Shown in pieces: positions 50,259-64,000 of a stretch of 64,000 nt of DNA. The DNA is from Archegozetes longisetosus (Eukaryota; Arthropoda; Arachnida; Sarcoptiformes; Trhypochthoniidae), in NCBI GenBank assembly GCA_018873245.2, contig JAEMBT020000001.1, positions 17,734,220 to 17,798,219 of the forward strand. The letters run 5' to 3'. The notes under the pieces were generated by a model. That model saw nothing but the letters and a program-made list of their open reading frames with translations, was not told the DNA's origin and searched no databases. Each line of letters starts with the position of its first letter. The first letter of the stretch is position 1. The position numbers and the translations under genes are program-made.

Positions 50259-51648
50259 GATTACGACAATTATATAATCGTAACTTAAGGTTTGCATCTA
50301 ACCTATTCTTGCTTTATCACAATTCTCTTAATTAACATATCTAATTTTTGTCAACTACTTTCTTCATTCTAGATTGTTCATATTTTCATCTTAAATATTC
50401 ACAACTATATTCGATACTACTGTCAATTCGATACTTAAACTCTTTCATATGGTTAGGATCTGATGGAAGCTTACAATTTGAAATTTGTTCAAAATAAGTC
50501 ATTTTTAGAGAAAATCAGTTAAAACGTAGAAAAATAGTTATGATTTAAATTGAAATATTAAACTCTCAAAAGCTATAAACTATAGAGCGTTAAATTGCTG
50601 TGCATTTAGTTGATTGGAAAAAAAGTATCATTTATTGAAACATTTGATTGAAGTGTTGGCAAATTTGAATTAAATTATGCGTTAAATTATTATCACTTAG
50701 ATTTGATTTTGATGAGATGAATGTTAAAATTAATTTTAGGATAAAACAATCTAAAGTTGAGAATCGGTCAGATAACTGGATTTGAATCCTCCTTCCGGGT
50801 TTGTACCTTTTTTTGAATATTATTTGACACTCAGTTAAACACTTATTTCATTCTTATATCAGTTCATTAGATCATTCGTAAAATTCAAATCAATTTGGTT
50901 TAGAAAATTGAAATAATTTTCACGTGAAAGCTGAAAACTAAAACAATTACCAATGGGGAAAAAATAGTAGATTTCATACAAAAAAGAATCAATATGATCT
51001 GGTTGATTTGTTATCTAAGAATCACAAAAAGCAATAAATACGAATTAACTAATAAGTAATAGTTGTAATTATAAGTAATAAGTTAGTGATATATTTAATC
51101 TGAAGTGATTGTAGTACGCATCACTCGTTTAGTAGATTGCTAGATATTGTTTCTGTTTAACTTCAATGTTTGTTTTTTAATATATTTCTAGTTTTCTTTC
51201 CAAATTCAGTTAGAAAATATTGCAATTGATTTGTTTAATAAAGTAGTAAAACTGTGAGATTTTAGGTCTATAGTAGCAGCAATAACAAATACTAATTGCT
51301 TATTATTATAACTTAAGATTTTTGACAGATTGGCTCAGAATACAACGTGAAAGAAGTGAGCTAACGGAACGAAAGCATGTAACAAATAAGGTATTCTTAC
51401 AAAAGATATTAACTGCAAAATATTAAATTTACTATCTATCAACACTGATAATTGACTAAATTCATAGTTCGTAAAGAGACAGTGTGAACTATAGAAGGAA
51501 TTAACCACTCTAATTTGGTCTCAAATTAATAGCTCCATTAATTTAGGTCGCGAACAAGTTTATTGAGTAATATACCAATTTCTGTTTGCTTTTCAAACTT
51601 CTATTAAGTAACCGACAATGTTTAACTATAATTGTGTAAATCACATAG

Positions 51649-51649
<1 letters not shown>

Positions 51650-51720
<71 letters not shown>
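51650..51720 (+). repeat. (TC)n microsatellite
   Basis: About 35 TC units without interruption, the longest dinucleotide run in the window. Confidence 0.95.
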
Positions 51721-51723
<3 letters not shown>

Positions 51724-52100
51724 ACAAAGCTGATTTGAATGTGAATCGTCATATTAAACACGCTATAATGAGCATGACAACAAAGATTTACAGTAATTGA
51801 CTCGCAATGGAATCATTTTACGATTCAATTCATATGCGATAGAAGACCGAAAAGGATTGAAATAAACCGAAATAAAATGACATATCGGCAAATTAGAAGT
51901 ATTTCAATACTAAAGAATGAAAAAGAGAAAACTAGACATAATCTATAAGACGTAGATCTTATAGTGACATAAGAGATAGGCATTAAAGTTTAGTTCCGTT
52001 TACTCCAATCAAACGTTCTTTCAATTAATATATACTGAGAAAGTCTACAGTAAAAGATAAGAAAAATTAAATTAAACAAAAATGTTGATAAAAAAAAGGT

Positions 52101-52104
<4 letters not shown>

Positions 52105-52154
<50 letters not shown>
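52105..52154 (+). repeat. (GA)n microsatellite
   Basis: About 25 uninterrupted GA units. Confidence 0.95.
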
Positions 52155-52158
<4 letters not shown>

Positions 52159-54589
52159 TAGTACATAGAAGTGGGATCTATCTTAATGTGTTTTAGCTTT
52201 AGGTGAATGAATGATCGAGGAATTGGTAGAAAGAAAAAAGGCATAACCATTAAAATATATGACTGATAGCGCATTTGATAAACTCTACAAATATTTCTAT
52301 TGCTTCACATGCCAGTGTATTAATTCGATTTCTAATAACCTAATCATCTTCTCAATTGCTTTCTCTTTTATTTCTATTTTTTTTCTTTAGTACTCTCTTT
52401 CAGCTAATTTCAAATCTCTTTAGACATCTCTTCATCTCTTCTTATGTTCAATATGTTTGACACATAAATTCAATTAATTTAGGTTAATTTAGGTTAATCT
52501 AATTAAGTAAATATTGAGTAATAGTTGAAGTTTAGAAAGAATTAGCAAAAACAAATTGATTAAAAATAAACTAATCTAAACTAAATAGATAAATATTATA
52601 TTTTAATGTTTCAATCAAAACGATAAGTTAATACGTTTGTTGTGAGAAGTAGTTTAACAATAATATGAGACAATTTAAGATACCTAATTGATACCTAACT
52701 AATAGTTAAATGTCAATTTTAATCATGTATTGTCTCTATTTTAGCTTGCATATTTCAATAGTAGACTCTTTGTACATATGAACGTACCGATAATAAACAA
52801 AGCCTAATAGAGTTAACCTCTTTTTTGATTTTGCTTTAAACATTGAGCTAAGCCCAGACTTTATTCATATAGTAAAATTCAATGTATGCCTAACTACATG
52901 TTATAATTAATAAATTTCATATTTAAGTTTGAGCAAGACAAATATTTTTAAATATGTTTGAAACCTAACTTTAAGTGCATTTAACTCGTTTGAATGCTTT
53001 AAGAGATAGATCTCATTACTATGGAGACATAACAGTAATATTTTCAAATAAGCAAATCTCAATCATATCTGACAACAAACAAATAGCTTGATTTGTTAAA
53101 CAATGAGTAATACTAATTTGAAGAATCGTAGTGAGACAAAATGGTGAAATAGAAAATTACAGTTAAATAAGCAGTAGAGCAAGTTAAGCTATTGCAGTCT
53201 ACAAGAGAAATTCTACTCTTTGACAAATGCCAGTCAAACCGACTATCACTTTAGTATTCATTTTATCTCTACTATTCTTCATAATACCTGTCATAAATGC
53301 ATTACTAGTATGATTGCGACTTTTGATAATTTATTTTCTCATCAATGCTAAGTTAATCAGTCCTTTAAGTGACAATCAACTTATAGATTATTTGCATGTT
53401 AGTAATTTATGTTTTTATTTTAAAATTATTTTTAAAATATAAGATAATTAGACAATATTCAAGTAGAAATTTATAGAATTAAAGAACTAGTGAACTGCAC
53501 TACGACCGTTATATCAAGAAATGATTTACTCAACATACGATAAACATATCTTTAGTTTGACCTTTTACGAGCAATAGTAACTGATAAGAAAGTGCTTGGC
53601 TGCGGCTCTGTGTTCGGTCGCGACTATTTGAGAGTCACTCTAGTATCAATATAAGTTATTTTCAAAGATCAAATATTGTAGATTTCGAATTGCATATATG
53701 AGAAATTATCTATTGTTTAAGTGATTCACCGGTGGAATGAGTTTAATATAATAAATATTAGTTTAATGTAAACAGGAAAGCGTATACGTGCATAGATGCA
53801 TACGTGTATCTATAAAACTATTAATAGTTAGCAAACAACATAATAAGCAGATCTTTCTGGTAGAATAACTATTGCTATTTGAAAGCTTACACTTAACATA
53901 CCAGCTGCCTTACTATAAACAATATTTAATAATATTTAGCATACATTCTCAACTACGATATTGTACTACTATTTCGATTGAGCTATTTCTTGTTATATTA
54001 GTTAAGTTAGTATTTAATATTAATTCATTTTGTTATCTAATAAATGAGTATATAGAACATTTTCGTAAATTCAAGTTTGTTAAACTTGAAATAATTGATT
54101 AATCACTTAGAGACAATAATAAATAAATGACAAATAGCTAAACTCTAGAGTAAAGACCCATTTGGTACGAATGAACCTAGAAAGTTAGTCTAACACAAAC
54201 TAGACGTCAATTATTAGTATTTAAACATTGAAAATTGATAATACGAAATATAATACAACATTATAAGAGTTTAAAATATGGAAATATAAACTTAAACATC
54301 CACTAACTATACATAGAAATAGTAGATGTCAACAAAATTGTCTAGAATGACTAATATATTCTTAGAGTATTTTTGCAACGTGTGATTAGATAACTGCTAT
54401 GACTACGTATTAATGTTCAACGTATTTACTACTATTTCATTTCAAACTTTGTGTGTTCAACTATTTCTAACTTTGTATTACCAAAAGCCGACAACACACC
54501 CAACATTACTATTGTTCAAACGCTTCTCTCGATCTAACTCTAACTAGTTTCTATCTCCATTATTACTTCACTGCCATTAGTGTGGAACA

Positions 54590-56522
<1,933 letters not shown>

Positions 56523-56715
56523 AAGAGGATTTGAATAAAAGTTGATTTTTCAAGATTGAAAAACGTTTCTTTAATTCACTCACTACACAATGTTTCAGAT
56601 TATTTTATTAAAAATTTGATTTTTAATCAAAACTATCTATTTTTAAATTCGTCTTAATAAACGATCAAATGTAACAATTTATAAATTTCTGGCTATTATT
56701 TAACTTCTTAACGAA

Positions 56716-58942
56716 TTATTTACTCAATTCTTTCTCAACCTCTTTAGTGAAATATTTTGGTTTATTTGTCAATTTCAGACTCCTGTTGAACTGATCCTCA
56801 ATTTCTTTTGTGAAATACATCTGTTTATCCGCAAATTTGAGACTCTTTTTGAATTGATCTTCGACTTTTTTCGTAAAATACTTCGGCTTGTTCGTCAATT
56901 TTAAGCTCTCCTTGTATTGGTCTTCAACTTGTTCTGTGAAATACATCGGTTTATTTGCGAATTTGAGACTCTTTTTGAACTGGTCTTCGACTTGTTTTGT
57001 GAAGTACTTCGGCTCATTATCTGGCTTAGTATCTAGTTCTTCAAGAAAATACTTTCTCTCTTCGATCTTCTTCTCTATCACATAATACTTTGACTTATAA
57101 TCAACAACTTCTTTTGGAACTATTTTTTCTTTAGTACCAGAGTTTTGATTCTCCCAAAACGAATTATTACGAACCACTTTTTCATCTTCTTTCGACTTGT
57201 CTTCGACTAGATCTTCAACCGGTTCTGACTTGACTTTAAGCGAATTTTCATTCATAGCCTCATATAAAGTGAACTCGTGTACCTCTTCATTAGATTTGAC
57301 TGAATGTTCATTATCAATGTGTTCAGGTTTGACCAAAATCGGCAATTGCTTAATACGAGAAACAACATTAATGTCAGAAACGTTAAAGTTTGGATTCTTC
57401 ATGATAGCCAGTTTCCTAATAATCATCTTTTCGTGTAAATAATCCATAACTTTCTCAGAAACTCCTTCTCTCACCACATCAATCATCTGACCCAACAATA
57501 CTTCATAATAATCGTTAGTTAGTTGACATAAAAAAGTACAGGCCATTGAGAATTCAGCACAAAATGTACTAACGAATTTCTGAATGAAACTAATCGACTC
57601 TTCAGACCACTTGCAATCCTCACCGATCGGTGCAATTCCAGCCAACGAGACTTTGATAGCAAACGGTGGATAAGCAAAGAACTCGGTCTTAATTAATCGT
57701 AATTCAGATCTATTTTCAGTTATAGTATTTCCGAAATCAATAGCAAATACAGTGACAGTATCTTCGATGTGGTCTTCATCTATGATGATAGCTCTGTGCC
57801 AATTAAACCAATCCAATGGGTTTCTAACAACACAATAGTAACCTTTAATAACCAGTTCGTAGGGGAAAATGTATTTCTCGTTCGGATCGCCATAATATGC
57901 GTCATAATAGCGCAAACTTTCTCTCAATTGTCTATATTTTTGTCGATTGCTCTTCAAGTGAATGTATATCTCATTCGGCGATTCCACGTTAACTATCTTT
58001 GCTTTGTATGAACATAAGAAGATTAAAGATTTAATTTAATTATAAATAGATTTGCTTTCTATAACTCTTTTTACTATTTTTAATTGAATTTATTTAAAGG
58101 TTGAGGTTATCAATAAATAGATCTGAAATTGAGTCAAATCCATGTAAAAAAGATGAAAGGTTTTGATGTCAGGCAGATCTAATGTTCTCAAATTAAATTG
58201 CATTATATGTTCAAATTTTGTATGCCTAACCATATGTTCCTTCGTTTATAATTTACCGCAAATACAATTATAGACGTCTATCTCACTGTAAAATTAGTTT
58301 CAAATTACTTTCTAACTCAATCAAAGTTTAGGTAAACGTATGACTGAAACAGAATAAGAACTAATGCAACCCTTTAAAACACAATTACGAGTTAAATATT
58401 AAATTTCAATAAAACAAATGTGTTAGTAATGACTGAAATATCGATAAACAGCAGATGGGAATAATTTCTATATTTTGCTAAATTATACAAATTAGAGAAG
58501 ACTTAATACCAGCCAAAACCTGAATCAAATCCAATTTGAGTGCCTTTTCAGGTAATTGAAGAGAAGGTAAACAATTATTTTTGTGGTGGAGAACAATATC
58601 GTTCGGTAATGAGTGAGAGACCAACGATTCAAGAAGTGATACGTTTTGGTTTTTTCGCTCTTTTCTGATCCATTGACGATATGTTTTCTCAGCAAAGAAT
58701 ATTCTGTCAGATTTGAGAAGCGATTGATTTCTATCTTTGACGACAAGCGAATTATGCGATTGTCGACATATTTGTTGACATAAATCATAAATAGTTTTGA
58801 ACCCAAAATCATTAGGATTCAAATAGACGCCATAATTCTTATAGTAATCTCTTGATATATCAACTAAGTTGATACCTTCTGGACTATGTCTTTGGACTAA
58901 TGATATCATACGTGACACTAATTTTCCATCTAGTGATGCCAT
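56716..58942 (-). CDS. LOTUS (OST-HTH) and Tudor domain protein, 572 aa
   Basis: Exons 58942-58510 and 58001-56716 on the minus strand, joined across a 508-bp intron at V-L-A|A-K-I in phase 1. Residues 1-85 form a LOTUS domain (KLVSRMISLVQRHSPEGINL, GFKTIYDLCQQI). Residues about 190-270 form an extended Tudor domain (GYYCVVRNPLDWFNWHRAII, VFAIDFGN). The pair is typical of TDRD5/TDRD7/Tejas-type germ-granule proteins, which bind Vasa-like helicases and dimethyl-arginine partners in piRNA biology; this gene is smaller, with one of each domain. The C-terminus (about 474-572) holds four full and one partial copy of a 21-residue repeat built on KYFTKQVEDQFKKSLK. The gene runs convergently towards tubulin A with about 190 bp between stop codons. 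Confidence 0.85.
56760..57020 (-). repeat. 63-bp coding repeat array in the LOTUS-Tudor gene
   Basis: Four full copies plus a partial one of a 63-bp (21-codon) unit. Copies 1 and 3 end KSLKFANK/KSLKFADK and copies 2 and 4 end SLKLTNK, so the array is really a duplicated 126-bp dimer. The decayed copy near 62.9 kb has only about one unit. Confidence 0.8.
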
Positions 58943-59690
58943 TCTTCCTAATTTGAATTGTTGATTATTTCTAATATTTGTTATAACTAATTACTGAATG
59001 TCTAATTTTGGAGAGATATTAACTAAATAAGAGCTAAATTCAATGGAATGTTACATGGATGAAAATGTATGAATAGTTTTGAATTTTGATACATCCAAAT
59101 CACGTGATTGTTACACGACTGCAGTAGAGATGTTTACGTAATTATTTTTGTTTTAAATGTTAATATTCTAAAACATTATACTTCTAAATGCTTAAGAAAA
59201 TATATGTTTTTGTGTTTTCATTTATAAATGATCTCTAATTTAGACGACATTCAAATTAAAACTAAACTCATGTTTCTTTCAAAAGTAATCAAATTTTGTC
59301 GAAAGTGTCTGTGAAGGGATTTGTCATAAATATAAAAAAGTAAAAACTTATAAAAGAAGTGAAGAAAAAGAATATGAGAGTATTGAAGTAGCGTTGAATG
59401 TAATTCGTTGGAAATCCCTTAGAAGGTTGGCATGGGTGCAATCAAGCTTAGTGACTATTCCGGCAATCAATCTATAAATTTGAATTAAATTAGTGTCAAA
59501 TCGATTAAATATCAGATAAATATCAACCAAAATAAAAACTAAGTTTATTTCAAAGAAATATATTATTATTTAAAGGTTCATATAATTTATAAACTATAAA
59601 TTAAAATGATTTCAAATATTTGACTTGTAATAACATGAATCTTAACTATCTTATAGAGGACTGGCGTCAGGAGTGGTAGCGTCTGAAGAC
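58943..59690. other. Spacer between LOTUS-Tudor and the CK2-beta fragment
   Basis: Head-to-head spacer of about 0.75 kb that should hold the LOTUS-Tudor promoter. AT-rich, with no clear TATA box or other feature. Confidence 0.4.
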
Positions 59691-60387
<697 letters not shown>

Positions 60388-60800
60388 ACCCATTTGGTTT
60401 GAATTCGCCTAGAAAGTTAGTCTAACATAAACTAAACATAATTTATAAGTATTTAAATACTGAAAGGTGTAATATAAAGTGTAATTAATTTATGGTCGCA
60501 TAAAATAAAATATGGAAATATAAACTTAAATATCTAATAACTATACATAGAAATAGTAGATGTCAACAATTTTAGAATATTCTTAGAGTATTTTCGCAAG
60601 GTGTGATTGGATAACACTGCTATGACTACATATTAGTGTTCAACGTATTACTACTATTTCATTTTAAACTTAGTGTTATAACTACTTCTAACTTAGTATT
60701 ATTCAAAGTCTACGATACACCCAATACTACAACGTTTATCTTAACCTAACTCTAGCTCGCATTTATCTCCATATAACTTCACTGCCATTAGTGTGGAAAA

Positions 60801-62670
<1,870 letters not shown>

Positions 62671-62841
62671 AAGGATTCGAACAAAAGTTGATTTTTCAAG
62701 CTTGAAAAACGTTTACTCAATTTAACTTTTACATAATATTTCTGATTACAAATTGGAATTTTAAATTCGTCTTAATAAACGATCAAATGTCAGAAATGAC
62801 ACACTTCTAGTTATTACTTAACTTGCTAACAAATGACACAC

Positions 62842-63463
62842 TCAATTCTTCTTTAGTCTATTTAGTGAAATATTTGAGTTTATTTGCAAATTTGAGACCC
62901 TTTTTAATTGACCTTCGTCTTGTTTTGTGAAGTACTTCAGTTCATTATTTGGCTTAGTATTAAGTTCTTCAAGAAAATATTTTCTCTCTTCGATCTTCTT
63001 CTCTACCACATAATACTTCGTCTTATAAATCGATAACTTCTTTGAAACTGTTTCTTCTTTACCATTAGATTTTTGATTCTCCCAAAACCAATTGTTAAGA
63101 ACCACTTTTTCATATTTCGACCTGTCTTTAACTGAATCTTCAACCGATTCTGATTTGACTTTAAGCTAATTTTCATTCATAGATTCATACAAAGTGAATT
63201 CATGTATATCTTCATTGGTTTTGATTGAATATTCAATGTGTTCAGATTGATCAAAATCGGTAATTGCTTAATACGAGAAGCAGCATTAATGTCAGAATCG
63301 TTAAAGATTGGATTTTTATAATAGCCAGTTTCCTAATGATCATCTTTTGTGTAAATAATCCATAATTTTCTCGGAGATTCCTTCTCTCACCACATCAATC
63401 ATCTGTAACAACAATGCTTCATAATAATCGTTAGTTAACTGGTAAAATAGTACAGACTAGTGT
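62842..63463 (-). pseudogene. Truncated, decayed copy of the LOTUS-Tudor gene C-terminus
   Basis: Minus-strand sequence matches the C-terminal part of the LOTUS-Tudor gene (56716-57542): IDVVREG-like start, NSFWENQ-like (here NNWFWENQKSNGKEETV), YYVVEKKIEERKYFLEELNT and one KYFTKQDE repeat unit. The frame is broken in several places, and the LOTUS and Tudor domains are absent. It is a by-product of the segmental duplication, convergent to tubulin B exactly as the parent is to tubulin A. Confidence 0.85.
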
Positions 63464-63469
63464 TGTATA

Positions 63470-64000
63470 GCTTAGAGATTTTTAGTTTGTCTTGTCTTAG
63501 TCTTAGTCTTATAGTCAAAAATTTCATTTCTCTTATCTTAGTCTTAGTCTTACTACTTGTGCTAGTTATCTCTTTATAGCATATATTATAACATTTTGAA
63601 ATTTTTGATTATCTAATATGTTTCATAAAATGATCAATAGACTAACAAAACAAAACTAAGCGCAAAGACATTCACTATTAAAATGTATTGCAATAGGAGT
63701 GCAATTGTTTATCTAGTGATTTACAAATGGTTTTATAATTGAAAACTTTAAAAAATTAATCATTTCTAATGGATTAAATGACCATATTTGTATCTAAACT
63801 TCTGACTTTGTCTTAGTCTTACTCTTATAAATATGTTTCTCTTGTCTTAGTCTTAATTTTATAGAAAGAAATTTCATTTGTCTTAATCTTAGTCTTAATT
63901 TGAAAATCCAAAAATCATTTGTCTGACTTAGTCTTAGTCTTAAGCCAAACGATTTTAATATATCTTATTTTGCTTAGTCTTATTCTTAGTCTTAAGCTAT
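63470..64000 (+). repeat. Degenerate (CTTAGT)n array
   Basis: Blocks of GTCTTAGTCTTAGTCTTA alternate with ATTTCATTTGTCTT-like spacers, with a 190-bp unrelated insert at about 63585-63790. The array continues to the window edge, so its full size is unknown. Confidence 0.8.

Larger units (their letters stand above)
48402..54149. other. Intergenic region with no supported gene
   Basis: About 5.7 kb of AT-rich DNA between GATA and the tubulin block. Contains a CT run (51650-51720), a GA run (52105-52154) and a TTAGTTACTAAA repeat near 50211-50258. Open frames crossing the dinucleotide runs are artefacts. Confidence 0.5.

Noticed and set aside
50775-50815. GGATTTGAATCC resembling a tRNA T-loop
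   Set aside because: No acceptor stem, anticodon arm or D-arm could be folded around it.
51543-51800. Open frames of alternating Ser-Leu or Arg-Glu (also at 23331-23519, 48293-48601, 51990-52274)
   Set aside because: They are translations of CT/GA dinucleotide runs.

Overview
The window looks like eukaryotic nuclear DNA from an arthropod, most likely a chelicerate or mite-like animal. The reasons are spliced genes with GT/AG introns, high AT content, many interstitial runs of the arthropod telomere pentamer TTAGG/CCTAA, and animal gene families: globin, CACHD1, PPP2R3, a SKICH autophagy receptor, GATA, beta-tubulin and a LOTUS-Tudor protein. The species assignment is inference. I see no bacterial genes, CRISPR array, rRNA or convincing tRNA, and no retrovirus, LTR or Polinton-like element.

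Layout. 0.7-1.9 kb (+): a two-exon globin. 2.7-8.3 kb (+): a 14-exon CACHD1 orthologue, a calcium-channel alpha2delta relative. 22.0-9.9 kb (-): one long gene for the PP2A B'' regulatory subunit (PPP2R3A/PR130-like). It has eight coding exons, including a last exon at 9998-9851 that is easy to miss and a first exon resembling the human PR130 N-terminus. 22-29.8 kb: microsatellite-rich DNA. 29.8-30.8 kb (+): an intact single-exon gene I do not recognise, with a possible beta-trefoil-like C-terminal half. 34.0-31.8 kb (-): a SKICH, coiled-coil, zinc-finger autophagy receptor (TAX1BP1/CALCOCO2-like). 35.8-37.7 kb: a cluster of MITE-like elements and a copied fragment of the SKICH gene. 41.4-42.1 kb: an internally deleted Tc1/mariner element. 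47.6-44.3 kb (-): a two-finger GATA factor.

54.1-63.5 kb is a segmental duplication. Each copy holds a three-exon beta-tubulin gene and the tail of a convergent LOTUS-Tudor gene. The LOTUS-Tudor gene is complete only in the first copy. Between the copies lies a frameshifted 5' fragment of a casein kinase II beta gene. The two tubulin genes share a visually identical tract of about 480 bp including intron 2, although intron 1 has diverged, which suggests gene conversion. Each tubulin gene also carries one different single-base frameshift. The window ends in a degenerate CTTAGT hexamer array.

Exon models were built by hand from splice sites, phase and remembered human family sequences. Their combined lengths divide by three (PPP2R3 1066 aa, CACHD1 exons 2-14 1204 codons including stop, SKICH gene 622 aa, LOTUS-Tudor 572 aa, GATA 328 aa), which supports the joins. 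Transcript ends, expression and orthology were not tested.
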